Source of the DNA: Candidatus Merdiplasma excrementigallinarum
GTDB lineage: Bacteria; Bacillota; Clostridia; Lachnospirales; Lachnospiraceae
Direction: 5' to 3'
DNA length: 45,352 nt
Assembly (NCBI GenBank): GCA_018713435.1
Contig: DVOS01000059.1
Span: 1-45,352 of the forward strand
Shown here: positions 35,291 through 44,301 of the stretch, in pieces
Position numbering within the stretch: the first letter of the stretch is position 1
Layout of the letters: every line of letters begins with the position of its first letter
Translations under genes and position numbers: made by a program
The notes under the pieces: model-generated
Seen by the model: the letters and a program-made list of their open reading frames with translations, nothing else
Database searches by the model: none
What the model was told of the DNA's origin: nothing

Positions 35291-36145
35291 TTCTATGAAA
35301 CCTTCCCCGTACACTTCGCTCGTCTCCGTTACCATGATAAAAGCCCCCGGATCTACCTGGTGGGCGGCGGCGGTAATGGAGTAGGTCTGGGACTTGGAGC
35401 AGGCGCACAGCAGTACTTGCCGGTCTGCCTGGGTATAGGTGCCTCTGGCCCGGATGATGGTGGAACCCCGGTCTGTCATCTCCCCGATCCGGTCTGCCAG
35501 CTGCTGCCCCTCATTGGTGATAATGATAATCAGCTTTCCAGCGCCCACGCCGTAGAGGATTTTATCCAGAACAATGGTGGACACAAAGGCGGTAGCCAGT
35601 CCGTAGAGAACCGCGTCGATATTGCCGAATACAGGCCAGCCTAAGAGGATGATGAGGAAATCAGTCACCATGGTAACCATGCCCAGGGAAAAATGGGGAT
35701 GGCGCACTTTGATGGTCATAATCAGAAAATCCATGCCTCCGGAACTGCTGCCCCGCATATAGAAAAACGCCATGCCCGCTCCCATGCAGAGACCGGAGTA
35801 GAGGGCCGCCATGAAGGGGCTGCCGGTGTAGGGCGGCGTCAGGGGAAAGATCAGGTCCAGGATAATGGTGGAAATAACCATGCTCCGGGCGGTCTTTAAC
35901 AGGAACTGTTTTCCCACCACTTTATAGCTGACAATGACCAGCGGCACATTGAGGATCAGGGTCATCAGACCGATGGGAAGTCCCCACAGATAGTTGCTGA
36001 TCAGAGCCAGGCCGGAGAGGCCGCCGGGTGCGAAATCCGCCATCTTGGCGAAGGTATAGATGCCCATGGCGTAGAGAATGCCGCCGGCCAGATCGCAGAG
36101 CAGATCTATCAGTAAAGTTTTTTTCTTTTTTATCATCTGATTCAA
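35282..36145 (-). CDS. YitT-family membrane protein
   Basis: 287 aa. Five to six hydrophobic helices of the YitT/DUF161 family (DLAGGILYAMGIYTFAKMAD, FAPGGLSGLALISNYLWGLP, RGSSSGGMDFLIM), followed by a C-terminal DUF2179 domain (about 220-285: IITNEGQQLADRIGEMTDRG, TYSITAAAHQVDPGAFIMVT). The start is a TTG at 36145, supported by AAGGAG nine bases upstream; the next ATG is codon 4. The function is unknown; some members affect ion or amino acid stress. It starts 24 bp after yqeC and may be co-transcribed. Confidence 0.88.
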   Translation of the reverse strand: MNQMIKKKKTLLIDLLCDLAGGILYAMGIYTFAKMADFAPGGLSGLALISNYLWGLPIGLMTLILNVPLVIVSYKVVGKQFLLKTARSMVISTIILDLIFPLTPPYTGSPFMAALYSGLCMGAGMAFFYMRGSSSGGMDFLIMTIKVRHPHFSLGMVTMVTDFLIILLGWPVFGNIDAVLYGLATAFVSTIVLDKILYGVGAGKLIIIITNEGQQLADRIGEMTDRGSTIIRARGTYTQADRQVLLCACSKSQTYSITAAAHQVDPGAFIMVTETSEVYGEGFIEKK

Positions 36146-36169
36146 GATAAAGTTCTCCTTATAGTTATT

Positions 36170-36943
36170 TTAGTCTGCAGTGTTGTCCGGTTTTGCCGGG
36201 GAGATCCGCGTGATCAGCTGAAAACTCCAGCCGCAGAGAGCGGCGGTCTGCCGGGCCTGCTCCAGCAGGGCAGGCGTGTCCGCCTGATTCCACACCGGCA
36301 GGACCAGTGCGGACGGAAAGCGGCGGCTCAGAGGTTCCAGATAATACTCCCGCATCACGTCTGCCATAAGCGCAGGGGTGACCCGGCAAAGCGTTTCCCT
36401 GTTTTTCCCAAAGAGAGCCCACCGGTGGCAGACTTTTTCGGGAGGCTGCCCCAGGGCAGACAGGCCGCAGAGTACCAGGATGATCCGGCTCCATTCTGGA
36501 ATGACCGGCTCATGGGAGGCGGGAATTTTCATGGGAAGCCTGCGGGAGCCGTCCGCCTCAATCAGCAGCACATCCCGCTGATGGCGAAACGTCTCCAGGC
36601 TGTCCGGATCCGGAGCGGCACACTTGATCCATTCGCCCTCCCGGATGGGGGGCAGGACGGGGGTACCGGCGGCAAAACCGGTCTCCAGCATCCGCGGGGT
36701 CAGCATCATGTGAGTGGTAGTAGTGACCAGGGCAGACTGCCCGAGGGAGTCACATTCCTGCCGCAGCTCCCAGAGGAGGGAGGTTTTCCCGCCGGCTCCT
36801 GCCAGGCAGACGCAAAGAGCGCCCTCCGCTTTGGGAAAAGGCGCCTGCCGCTTCAGCCGCTCTGTCAGAACGGAAAGCAGGGGCGTCCGGCTGTTGGGAT
36901 AAGGCTGCCCGTTTTCTTTTTCATCTTTTATCCAGTAAATCAT
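36170..36943 (-). CDS. yqeC: YqeC, selenium-dependent hydroxylase cofactor protein
   Basis: 257 aa. A P-loop protein, VCLAGAGGKTSLLWELRQEC near 50, followed by ALVTTTTHMMLT and LLIEADGSRRLPMKIPASHE. These are hallmarks of the YqeC family linked to labile selenium in molybdenum hydroxylases. It lies 3 bp after yqeB on the same strand. The pair marks genomes with selenium-dependent xanthine/purine hydroxylases; the exact reaction is not established. The hydroxylase itself is not in the window. Confidence 0.88.
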   Translation of the reverse strand: MIYWIKDEKENGQPYPNSRTPLLSVLTERLKRQAPFPKAEGALCVCLAGAGGKTSLLWELRQECDSLGQSALVTTTTHMMLTPRMLETGFAAGTPVLPPIREGEWIKCAAPDPDSLETFRHQRDVLLIEADGSRRLPMKIPASHEPVIPEWSRIILVLCGLSALGQPPEKVCHRWALFGKNRETLCRVTPALMADVMREYYLEPLSRRFPSALVLPVWNQADTPALLEQARQTAALCGWSFQLITRISPAKPDNTAD

Positions 36944-36946
36944 ATC

Positions 36947-37837
36947 CTATGCCTCCGTTTGGGAGGAATGGTCCGGCGCCTGCCGCATTTGGGGCCAGAG
37001 CAGTCCCTCCAGCACGGAGCCGGCGATGCACCGGGTCTTGTCGGAGATGGTAAAGCAGTTGGCGTACTCCTCCTTACGGGGATCAATATCCGCGATTTTC
37101 AGACCCTCTGTTACGGGATAACCGGCCCGTATCATACCCCGCACCAGCCCGGAAAGGGCGGCGTATACCGGAACCGCCGTCTGAGGGGGCGCGACTGGGC
37201 CGGCGCTTTTGCCGGAGGGCGCCGGAAAAATCCGGGCGATGAGCTGGCCCGCTTCCACCTGGCTTCCGATGGAAACTTCCGGCTCCAAAATGCCGCCGGC
37301 AGGGGCACGAACCACCCGCTCTCTGCCGTATCCTCCGATGGTTCCGGGTACGCCGGTGTCGGGGGCGGCATAGCCTTCTGTGATAATCCGGCCCAGATCG
37401 TGGCCTCTTTTAGTCTCGATCACCAGATCCACGTCTTTTCCCGCGCAGAATCCGGGACCCAGGGCAATGGTCCGGCTGGCCATAGAGCGGCTGGTGCCCA
37501 GGTTTTTCTTTGCCAGAATGGCGTCCACCAGGGCCCAGGGCCGCAGTTCCTTTAGAGACCGGCATTCCGGGTCGATCAGCAGGGCGGCTTCACCCCGGGC
37601 GGCTATCTTTCTGGCTTCACTGGGAGAAGCTGCCAGCCGGCAGGTTACCCCTTCTATCACGGCGGCGCCGTCGTAGACGGCCTCGCAGAAAGCTACCTGC
37701 CGCCGGATGGCGGACGGCCGGGGAATTTCCAGCACAATCACGGGAAACCCGCACCGCACCAGCCGGTGGATGGTTCCGCTGGCCAGATCTCCGCCGCCCC
37801 GGACCATAACGGTATGATCGGAAAAAATACCTGACAT
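36947..37837 (-). CDS. yqeB: YqeB/EF2563-type selenium-dependent molybdenum hydroxylase accessory
   Basis: 296 aa from the ATG at 37837 (AAAAGGAAACAG upstream). It matches the EF2563 family: VMVRGGGDLASGTIHRLVRC at the start, IPRPSAIRRQVAFCEAVYDG, RTIALGPGFCAGKDVDLVIE, and a later domain with biotinyl/lipoyl-like VSIGSQVEAGQLIARIF. Members accompany selenium-dependent hydroxylases and are believed to mature their cofactor. It is transcribed leftward with yqeC and divergent from ygeX, sharing a promoter region. Confidence 0.9.
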   Translation of the reverse strand: MSGIFSDHTVMVRGGGDLASGTIHRLVRCGFPVIVLEIPRPSAIRRQVAFCEAVYDGAAVIEGVTCRLAASPSEARKIAARGEAALLIDPECRSLKELRPWALVDAILAKKNLGTSRSMASRTIALGPGFCAGKDVDLVIETKRGHDLGRIITEGYAAPDTGVPGTIGGYGRERVVRAPAGGILEPEVSIGSQVEAGQLIARIFPAPSGKSAGPVAPPQTAVPVYAALSGLVRGMIRAGYPVTEGLKIADIDPRKEEYANCFTISDKTRCIAGSVLEGLLWPQMRQAPDHSSQTEA

Positions 37838-37865
37838 AATCACTGTTTCCTTTTGCGTTTTTTTT

Positions 37866-37926
37866 ATACTACCATCAAATCGGGGGATTTGCAAAGTGTT
37901 GATTTTCCAAAGGTATATGATATGAT
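37866..37926. promoter_or_regulatory. Divergent promoters between yqeB and ygeX
   Basis: Rightward: TTGATT (37899-37904), 16-bp spacer, TATGAT (37921-37926). Leftward: TTGCAA (37889-37894), 17-bp spacer, TAGTAT (37866-37871). The -35 boxes lie 4 bp apart, so one bound regulator could control both arms of the cluster. Confidence 0.5.
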
Positions 37927-37965
37927 AGAAATAAAAGAGGAGAAAGGATAAGGAGGAGAGGCGGT

Positions 37966-39171
37966 ATGGAAACGATCAAGTGGGCGGTAAACAGAATGCC
38001 GGGGACAGAAGACGCCAGCCTGAAGGTGATGGACCTTTCCCAGGTAAAAAAGGCCAGGGCATTTCATGAGAGCTTTCCCCAGTACAGTGTGACGCCGCTG
38101 GCAAAGCTGGAAAAGATGGCGGATTATCTGGGACTGGGAGCCGTTTATGTGAAGGATGAATCCTACCGGTTCGGGCTGAACGCCTTTAAGGTCCTGGGCG
38201 GTTCCTTTGCCATGGCCCGCTACATTGCGAAACAGACCGGCCGGGATGTGGCTGACCTTCCCTATGAGGTGCTGACGTCGCAAAAACTGCGGGAGGAGTT
38301 CGGCCAGGCCACCTTTTTTACGGCTACGGACGGCAACCACGGACGGGGCGTAGCCTGGGCGGCGGCCCGGCTGGGGCAGAAGGCGGTGGTGCTGATGCCA
38401 AAGGGAACCACCCGGACCAGACTGGAGAATATCCTGGCGGAGGGAGCCAAGGCTTCCATTGAGGAATATAACTATGACGAGTGCGTCCGGATGGCCAACG
38501 AGATGGCCATGAAGACGGAGAACGGCGTGATGGTGCAGGATACCGCCTGGGAGGGGTATGAGGAGATTCCCTCCTGGATTATGCAGGGGTACGGCACCAT
38601 GGCCATGGAGGCGGATGAACAGCTGAAGGAGTACGGCTGCGAGAGGCCCACCCATGTATTTATCCAGGCGGGGGTAGGTTCCCTGGCGGGAGCGGTGCAG
38701 GGCTACTTTGCCAACCGCTATCCGGATCATCCTCCCAAAGTGGTGGTGGTGGAGGCTGCCGCGGCGGCCTGCCTCTATAAGGGAGCGGTAAAGGGGGACG
38801 GAACCCCTCAGATTGTGGAAGGAGACATGGAAACCATTATGGCCGGGCTGGCCTGCGGGGAGCCCAATACCATCTCCTGGGACATTCTGAAAAATCACGC
38901 AGATACGTTTGCGGCTGTTCCGGACTGGGTGGCGGCCAGAGGAATGCGGATGCTGGCGGCGCCTCTGAAGGGAGATCCGCCTGTCACCTCCGGGGAATCG
39001 GGGGCTGCGCCTTTCGGGATGCTGGCCTGTTTGATGACCATGGAAGAATACGGAAAACTGCGGGACCACCTGGGGCTGAACCGGGATTCGAAAGTGCTGC
39101 TGTTTTCCACCGAGGGGGATACGGATCCCCAGCGGTATAAATCGATTGTATGGAACGGAAATGAGAGATAA
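37966..39171 (+). CDS. ygeX: Diaminopropionate ammonia-lyase
   Basis: 401 aa. A fold-type II PLP enzyme; the Schiff-base lysine is K75 in FGLNAFKVLGGS, and the phosphate loop is ATDGNHGRGVAWAA. It turns 2,3-diaminopropionate into pyruvate and two ammonia through a 2-aminoacrylate intermediate. It is first of the rightward ygeX-ygeY-ygeW-ridA series, with AAGGAGGAG before the ATG. In anaerobic purine-degrading gut bacteria this is the step that feeds carbon to pyruvate. Confidence 0.94.
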   Translation: METIKWAVNRMPGTEDASLKVMDLSQVKKARAFHESFPQYSVTPLAKLEKMADYLGLGAVYVKDESYRFGLNAFKVLGGSFAMARYIAKQTGRDVADLPYEVLTSQKLREEFGQATFFTATDGNHGRGVAWAAARLGQKAVVLMPKGTTRTRLENILAEGAKASIEEYNYDECVRMANEMAMKTENGVMVQDTAWEGYEEIPSWIMQGYGTMAMEADEQLKEYGCERPTHVFIQAGVGSLAGAVQGYFANRYPDHPPKVVVVEAAAAACLYKGAVKGDGTPQIVEGDMETIMAGLACGEPNTISWDILKNHADTFAAVPDWVAARGMRMLAAPLKGDPPVTSGESGAAPFGMLACLMTMEEYGKLRDHLGLNRDSKVLLFSTEGDTDPQRYKSIVWNGNER

Positions 39172-39197
39172 TACAATAAGAGGAAGGAGAGGATCGC

Positions 39198-40514
39198 ATG
39201 GATTTTGACAGAATCAGGGAGGCGGCCCGGGGCTACGAGAAGGATATGACCGCTTTTTTGCGGGCCATCGTGCGCCATCCCGGGGAGAGCTGCGGGGAGA
39301 GAGCCCACGCCGAGACCATTGCGGCAGAGATGAGAAAGCTGGGCTTTGACGAGGTAAAGACCGATCCCCAGGGAAACGTGATGGGCTTTATGGGGGAGGG
39401 CGATAAAATCATTGCCTTCGACGGCCATATTGACACGGTGGGCATCGGCAATCCGGAGAACTGGACCTTTGATCCTTACGAAGGGTATGAGACGGACACG
39501 GAGATCGGCGGACGGGGCGTATCGGACCAGTGCGGCGGCGTGGTGTCCGCTGTGTACGGAGCAAAGATTATGAAGGAGCAGGGACTGATACCGCAAGGCT
39601 GCCGGATTATGGTAGTGGGTACGGTTCAGGAGGAGGACTGCGACGGCCTGTGCTGGCAGTATATCATCCATGAGGACGGGATCCGGCCGGAATTTGTGGT
39701 CTCCACGGAGCCCACGGACGGCGGCATTTACCGGGGACAGCGGGGCCGGATGGAGATCCGGGTGGACGTCAAGGGAGTTTCCTGCCACGGTTCCGCGCCG
39801 GAACGGGGCGACAATGCCATCTACAAAATGGCGGATATCCTGCAGGATGTGCGGGCGCTGAATGAAAATGATGATGAAGATGAAACGGCGGTCAAAGGCC
39901 TGGTGAAGATGCTGAACCCCAAATATAATCCGGACTGGGAGGAGGCCCGCTTTCTGGGGCGGGGCACCATAACGGTATCCCAGATTTTCTATACCTCCCC
40001 CAGCCGGTGCGCGGTGGCGGATTCCTGCTCTGTGTCCCTGGACCGTCGGATGACCTTCGGAGAGACATGGGAGAGCTGCCTGGAGGAAATCCGCCAGCTG
40101 CCCAGCGTGAAGAAATATGGGGACGACGTGAAGGTGTCCATGTACCGCTATGACAGGCCTTCCTATACGGGATGCGTCTATGAGATCGAGTGCTACTTCC
40201 CCACCTGGGCCATTCCCAAAGATCACCGGGTGACAAAGGCCCTGGAAGCTGCCTACAGGGGACTGTACGGAGAAAAACGGATCGGCGCGCCGGAGACTCT
40301 CACCATGCGCCAGTCCCGGCCCCTGACGGACAAGTGGACCTTCTCCACCAACGGCGTATCCATTATGGGAAGAAACGGGATCCCCTGCATCGGCTTCGGA
40401 CCGGGAGCGGAAGCCCAGGCCCATGCCCCCAATGAGAAAACCTGGAAACAGGATCTGGTAACCTGCGCGGCGGTGTACGCGGCCCTGCCCGGCACTTACT
40501 GCGGCAATCAATAA
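39198..40514 (+). CDS. ygeY: YgeY family selenium-metabolism-linked M20 hydrolase
   Basis: 438 aa. M20-type metallohydrolase: metal motif [19 protein letters not shown] (about 73-91), catalytic/metal [17 protein letters not shown], and [20 protein letters not shown] with a dimerisation domain after it. The family is named for its link to selenium-dependent hydroxylases and is proposed to cleave a ureido or acylated diaminopropionate. It lies 26 bp after ygeX. Confidence 0.92.
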   Translation: MDFDRIREAARGYEKDMTAFLRAIVRHPGESCGERAHAETIAAEMRKLGFDEVKTDPQGNVMGFMGEGDKIIAFDGHIDTVGIGNPENWTFDPYEGYETDTEIGGRGVSDQCGGVVSAVYGAKIMKEQGLIPQGCRIMVVGTVQEEDCDGLCWQYIIHEDGIRPEFVVSTEPTDGGIYRGQRGRMEIRVDVKGVSCHGSAPERGDNAIYKMADILQDVRALNENDDEDETAVKGLVKMLNPKYNPDWEEARFLGRGTITVSQIFYTSPSRCAVADSCSVSLDRRMTFGETWESCLEEIRQLPSVKKYGDDVKVSMYRYDRPSYTGCVYEIECYFPTWAIPKDHRVTKALEAAYRGLYGEKRIGAPETLTMRQSRPLTDKWTFSTNGVSIMGRNGIPCIGFGPGAEAQAHAPNEKTWKQDLVTCAAVYAALPGTYCGNQ

Positions 40515-40537
40515 GAGCACACAGGAGGAACGGTGAA

Positions 40538-41731
40538 ATGAAAACATTACAGGATTACATTGACAAGCTGAATTCCCTGCATTTCAAAGAGATGTATGAG
40601 AATGACTTTTTCCTGACCTGGGAAAAGACGGACGAGGAACTGGAGGCGGTGTTTACTCTGGCGGACGCCCTGCGCTTTATGCGGGAGAATAATATTTCCA
40701 CAAGAGTATTCGAGAGCGGCCTTGGCATTTCTATTTTCAGGGACAATTCCACCAGAACCCGTTTTTCTTTTGCAGCGGCCTGCAATATGCTGGGCCTGCA
40801 GGTGCAGGACCTGGACGAGGGAAAATCCCAGATTGCCCACGGGGAGACGGTGCGGGAGACGGCCAACATGGTTTCCTTTATGGCGGACGCCATCGGCATC
40901 CGGGACGATATGTATATCGGAAAGGGCAACAAGTACATGCACGAGGTGGCGGACGCGGTAGCGGAGGGCCATCGGGACGGCATTCTGGAGCAGAAGCCGA
41001 CGCTGGTGAATCTGCAGTGCGATATTGACCATCCCACCCAGGTGATGGCGGATATGCTGCATATTATCCATGAGTTTGGCGGCGTGGAGAACCTGAAGGG
41101 CAAGAAGATCGCCATGACCTGGGCTTATTCTCCCTCCTATGGGAAGCCCCTGTCTGTGCCCCAGGGCGTGATCGGCCTGATGACCCGTTTCGGCATGGAC
41201 GTGGTGCTGGCCCATCCGGAAGGATATGAGGTATTCCCGGAGGTGGAGGCTGTAGCCAGGGCCAACGCGGAAAAATCCGGCGGCTCCTATACCAAGACCA
41301 ACAGCATGGCGGAGGCCTTTAAGGACGCGGATATCGTGTACCCCAAGAGCTGGGCGCCGTTTGCCGCCATGGAGAAGAGAACCGAGCTGTACGGCAAAGG
41401 GGATTTCGAGGGTATCGGAGAGCTGGAGAAGGAACTGCTGGCTCAGAACGCTCAGTACAAAGACTGGACCTGCTCGGAGGAGCTGATGAAAACCACAAAG
41501 GACGGAAAAGCTCTCTACCTGCACTGCCTGCCCGCGGATATTTCCGGAGTAAGCTGCAAAGAAGGAGAAGTGGATGCCAGCGTATTTGACCGCTACCGGG
41601 ATCCCCTGTACAAGGAAGCCAGCTATAAGCCCTACATCATCGCGGCCATGATTTTCCTGGCAAAATTCCAGGATCCCGCTGCGATTTTAAAGAAGCTGGA
41701 AGAGCGGAATGCTCCCAGAGTGCTGAAATAA
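40538..41731 (+). CDS. ygeW: Knotted carbamoyltransferase YgeW
   Basis: 397 aa. Aspartate/ornithine-carbamoyltransferase fold: carbamoyl-phosphate loop DNSTRTRFSFAAACNML (near 70), then NLQCDIDHPTQVMADMLHII, and HCLPADISGVSCKEGEV (near 329). YgeW enzymes form a distinct knotted branch whose natural substrate was long unclear; in the purine pathway 2,3-diureidopropionate-type compounds are proposed, giving carbamoyl phosphate and ultimately ATP. No carbamate kinase gene is seen nearby. It lies 23 bp after ygeY. Confidence 0.93.
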   Translation: MKTLQDYIDKLNSLHFKEMYENDFFLTWEKTDEELEAVFTLADALRFMRENNISTRVFESGLGISIFRDNSTRTRFSFAAACNMLGLQVQDLDEGKSQIAHGETVRETANMVSFMADAIGIRDDMYIGKGNKYMHEVADAVAEGHRDGILEQKPTLVNLQCDIDHPTQVMADMLHIIHEFGGVENLKGKKIAMTWAYSPSYGKPLSVPQGVIGLMTRFGMDVVLAHPEGYEVFPEVEAVARANAEKSGGSYTKTNSMAEAFKDADIVYPKSWAPFAAMEKRTELYGKGDFEGIGELEKELLAQNAQYKDWTCSEELMKTTKDGKALYLHCLPADISGVSCKEGEVDASVFDRYRDPLYKEASYKPYIIAAMIFLAKFQDPAAILKKLEERNAPRVLK

Positions 41732-41734
41732 TAA

Positions 41735-41854
41735 ACGTACAAAAAGATTTTATTGTTTCCTGACATCCGGTGTTCACCTTGTCCTGTCGACATCTGTACA
41801 CCCGGATGTACAGGAAACAGATGTAATCTTTTTGTGACGTTTCCTTACATTTCA
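41735..41854. repeat. Palindromic intergenic repeat, right copy
   Basis: A nested palindrome fills the ygeW-ridA gap. Outer arms ACAAAAAGATT (41739-41749) and AATCTTTTTGT (41825-41835) pair perfectly and are framed by ACGT on both sides. Middle arms are TGTTTCCTG (41754-41762) and CAGGAAACA (41811-41819). The apical hairpin is CTGTACA/TGTACAG (41794-41813). Shared with the copy at 87-290: the CAAAAAGATTT..ATTG start, an apical TGTACA-CC(T/C)GGA-TGTAC, and the TTTCCTTnACATTT flank. It may end ygeX-Y-W transcripts or be a mobile palindrome. Confidence 0.65.
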
Positions 41855-41887
41855 TAAACACAGAAGTTCATTAGGAGGAAAAATACT

Positions 41888-42268
41888 ATGCTGAAGTATG
41901 TGGATACGAAGAACGCCCCTGCGGCCATCGGCCCCTATTCCCAGGGCATTGCGGTAAACGGACTGGTCTTTTTTTCCGGGCAGATTCCCCTGTCCCCGGT
42001 GACGGGAGAAGTGGTGGGAACCACCATCAAAGAGCAGGCCGAACAGGTGATGAAAAACATCGGAGCCCTGCTGGAGAGCCAGGGGATCGGATTTGAGGAT
42101 GCGGTGAAGACCACCTGTTTCCTGGCGGATATGGGAGACTTTGCTCCGTTTAATGAAGTGTACGGCGCCTACTTTACCGGCAAGCCGGCCCGTTCCTGTG
42201 TGGCGGTGAAAGATCTGCCCAAAGGGGTTCTGTGTGAGGTGGAGGTCATCGCCGCTATAAAAAACTGA
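41888..42268 (+). CDS. RidA-family enamine/imine deaminase
   Basis: 126 aa, the family size. Motifs: [38 protein letters not shown], and the C-terminal [20 protein letters not shown] with the conserved Arg. RidA hydrolyses reactive 2-aminoacrylate and similar imines. The lyase YgeX passes through 2-aminoacrylate, so placement after ygeX-ygeY-ygeW makes sense. It is set off from ygeW by the palindromic repeat and has TTAGGAGG before the ATG. Confidence 0.93.
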   Translation: MLKYVDTKNAPAAIGPYSQGIAVNGLVFFSGQIPLSPVTGEVVGTTIKEQAEQVMKNIGALLESQGIGFEDAVKTTCFLADMGDFAPFNEVYGAYFTGKPARSCVAVKDLPKGVLCEVEVIAAIKN

Positions 42269-42319
42269 GGGCAGAAATTTAATAGAATACAATTTATTTA
42301 AATACGGGGCGGATTAAAG

Positions 42320-42348
42320 TTGTAACTCTACGCCAGATATGTTATAGT
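42320..42348 (+). promoter_or_regulatory. Promoter of a small RNA unit
   Basis: TTGTAA (42320-42325), exactly 17 bp, and TATAGT (42343-42348), predicting a start near 42355. No ribosome binding site or reading frame follows; instead a structured segment ends in a terminator at 42433-42445. Confidence 0.6.
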
Positions 42349-42354
42349 AGATGT

Positions 42355-42445
42355 GGGAAAGCCAGAGAGCGGCCTACCCATATAGTTGTTAATGCTTTAC
42401 AGCATTGCCGTCACTATTTCCGGTAGTGGCGGCTATCTTTTTTTT
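42355..42445 (+). ncRNA. Candidate ~90-nt small RNA
   Basis: Between the promoter at 42320-42348 and a T-run are three consecutive stem-loops: TGGG..GCC/GGC..CCCA (42354-42380), AATGCT/AGCATT (42391-42406), and GCCGTCACTA/TAGTGGCGGC (42407-42433, one G-U pair), the last followed by TATCTTTTTTTT. The layout is a complete short non-coding transcript. It reminds me of antisense RNAs of holin-like type I toxins, but on the other strand I find only a short hydrophobic tail-like frame (ending IILRKKR and a stop near 42435) without a start codon. It may be an orphan or degenerate antitoxin RNA, or an independent sRNA. Confidence 0.5.
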
Positions 42446-42541
42446 CGTAGAATTATGTAACACAATTCTATGAGAACTACAACGCATAATCAATTTATAA
42501 ATCACATTTTATATAAAATCTAGAAAAAGGAGCGCATCGCC

Positions 42542-43609
42542 ATGCAGATTTTGAATGAAGAAAAATATGTAGAGTATATACTGGATGTTACTGCCCGGCT
42601 CCTGGCCATCGACAGTCCCAGCGGGTATACGGAGGATGCGGCCCGGTTCGTGGCCAATGAATTCCTCTCCATGGGGTATCAGCCTGAGATAACAAAAAAG
42701 GGCGGGATTCTGGTGAGCCTGGGAGGCATGGACACGGAAAACGGGATCCTGCTGGAAGCTCATCTGGATACGCTGGGCGGTATGGTGGCCCAGGTGAAGG
42801 ACAACGGAAGGCTGCGGATTACGCCCATCGGAGGAATGAACGCCTCCAATGCGGAAGCGGAAAACTGCCGGGTTATGACCCGCTTTAACGGAGTGTATGA
42901 CGGTACCTTCCAGCTGAGCAACGCTTCCATCCATGTAAACGGAGACTACAATACTACGGAGCGGAATTTCGACAATATGGAAGTGGTGCTGGATGAGGAG
43001 ACCTCCTCCAAGGAGGAAACCCAGAAGCTGGGGATCCGGCCGGGAGATTTTGTCTGCTTTGATCCCCGCACCAGGATCACGGAGAAAGGCTATATTAAGA
43101 GCCGTTTTCTGGATGACAAGCTGAGCGTGGGAATTCTTCTGGGATTTGCCAGATACCTGCAGGAGGAAAATATCTGCCAGGACCGGGCTGTGTATGTGCA
43201 CATCACGGTGTATGAAGAAGTGGGACACGGCGGCAGCGCCTCCGTACCGGAGGGAGTGAGCGAAGCCATTTCCGTAGATATGGGATGTGTGGGCGAGGGC
43301 CTCTCCTGCACGGAACGGCAGGTGTCCATCTGTGCCAAGGACAGCGGCGGCCCCTATGATTTTGCGGTGGTAAACGGCCTGATTGAGGCGGCGGTAAAGA
43401 CGGGAGCCGATTATGCGGTGGATGTATACCCCCACTACGGCTCTGATGTGGAAGCCACCTTAAGGGCGGGATACGACCTGCGCCACGGTCTGATCGGCGC
43501 CGGCGTGTATGCGTCCCACGGCTATGAGAGAAGCCACCGGGACGGTGTGAAAAATACCTGGAAGGTTCTGATCGGGTACTGTGCCCGGACCGAGCAGGAC
43601 GAGGAGTAG
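42542..43609 (+). CDS. M42-family metallopeptidase
   Basis: 355 aa. M42 (glutamyl aminopeptidase/FrvX) fold: first metal motif EAHLDTLGGMVAQV (about 75-88), KSRFLDDKLSVGILLGFARY near 185, the catalytic pair in HITVYEEVGHGGSASVPEG (near 220), SVDMGCVGEG, and a last metal His in ASHGYERSHRDG. Probably a cobalt- or zinc-dependent aminopeptidase in a large self-compartmentalised oligomer. AAAAAGGAG precedes the ATG. No operon partner. Confidence 0.92.
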   Translation: MQILNEEKYVEYILDVTARLLAIDSPSGYTEDAARFVANEFLSMGYQPEITKKGGILVSLGGMDTENGILLEAHLDTLGGMVAQVKDNGRLRITPIGGMNASNAEAENCRVMTRFNGVYDGTFQLSNASIHVNGDYNTTERNFDNMEVVLDEETSSKEETQKLGIRPGDFVCFDPRTRITEKGYIKSRFLDDKLSVGILLGFARYLQEENICQDRAVYVHITVYEEVGHGGSASVPEGVSEAISVDMGCVGEGLSCTERQVSICAKDSGGPYDFAVVNGLIEAAVKTGADYAVDVYPHYGSDVEATLRAGYDLRHGLIGAGVYASHGYERSHRDGVKNTWKVLIGYCARTEQDEE

Positions 43610-43632
43610 CCTTCCCCGGTTTCAAGGGGAGG
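43610..43632. terminator. Hairpin between convergent genes
   Basis: CCTTCCCC (43610-43617) pairs with GGGGAGG (43626-43632) around GGTTTCAA with one mismatch or bulge, where the M42 and DUF402 genes converge. It is weak, with no T tract. Confidence 0.4.
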
Positions 43633-44110
43633 TTTCCTCAAAGTCCTCAATATATTTCTGGAGCCTGGGAAAGGCTCCTTTATAAATCAGGGACAGAAGC
43701 TTGTCCAGATGACGCAGGGCGGTCTGCAGCTGATCCGAATCAATCAGGCCGTCCCGGAAGGCGTCTGCCAGCTCGTCCAGGTCCACCACCCGCACAAAAC
43801 CGTCCGGATACACAATCACGTCCGCCAGCAGGTCCGTAAACACATAGGTGTCCTCGGCCTCGTCGTAAGTGTGGGAGATGATATCGCAGTACCAGCTGAT
43901 CAGCCGGTTGTCATGATCGTAAAATTTGCTTACCTTAAATCCCCTCTCCAGAAAATAGCAGGAATACCCGTGATGCAGCGTCTTTTTCGGGTGAAGGGTA
44001 TTCCAGCGGGTGACAATCACTTCCTTATCCCGATATAAAATCACATCATCTTTCAGAAACACACATTCCTCCGGAATGATCCGCTTGCGGTACAGTCTGA
44101 TGTTTTCCAT
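43622..44110 (-). CDS. DUF402-domain protein
   Basis: 162 aa. The DUF402 core lies at about 55-125: SKFYDHDNRLISWYCDIISH, then YVFTDLLADVIVYPDGFVRV and VDLDELADAF. The best-known relative (FAU-1/Ntdp type) hydrolyses nucleoside di/triphosphates or cleaves RNA; the activity here is not shown. GGAGGAAGCTC precedes the ATG. The gene stands alone and converges on the M42 gene. Confidence 0.85.
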   Translation of the reverse strand: MENIRLYRKRIIPEECVFLKDDVILYRDKEVIVTRWNTLHPKKTLHHGYSCYFLERGFKVSKFYDHDNRLISWYCDIISHTYDEAEDTYVFTDLLADVIVYPDGFVRVVDLDELADAFRDGLIDSDQLQTALRHLDKLLSLIYKGAFPRLQKYIEDFEETSP

Positions 44111-44301
44111 GAGCTTCCTCCTTTGCAGGTATAGAGGATTAACAGGACGCAGAGGCGGCTTTTTTCGCCCCGCTGCTGTTAGAAAAATTATACCAGAGCG
44201 CCAGACAAAAGTCCATGAAATGATTGCTTGTGTAAGGGATATATTAGTGTTAAAATGAGAGTATCTATTTTAGGTAGAACAGAACACAAAGGAGATACAA
44301 T

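Noticed and set aside
38895..40547. A 550-codon open frame on the strand opposite ygeX/ygeY.
   Set aside because: Shadow of the two genes; no ribosome binding site and no family features.
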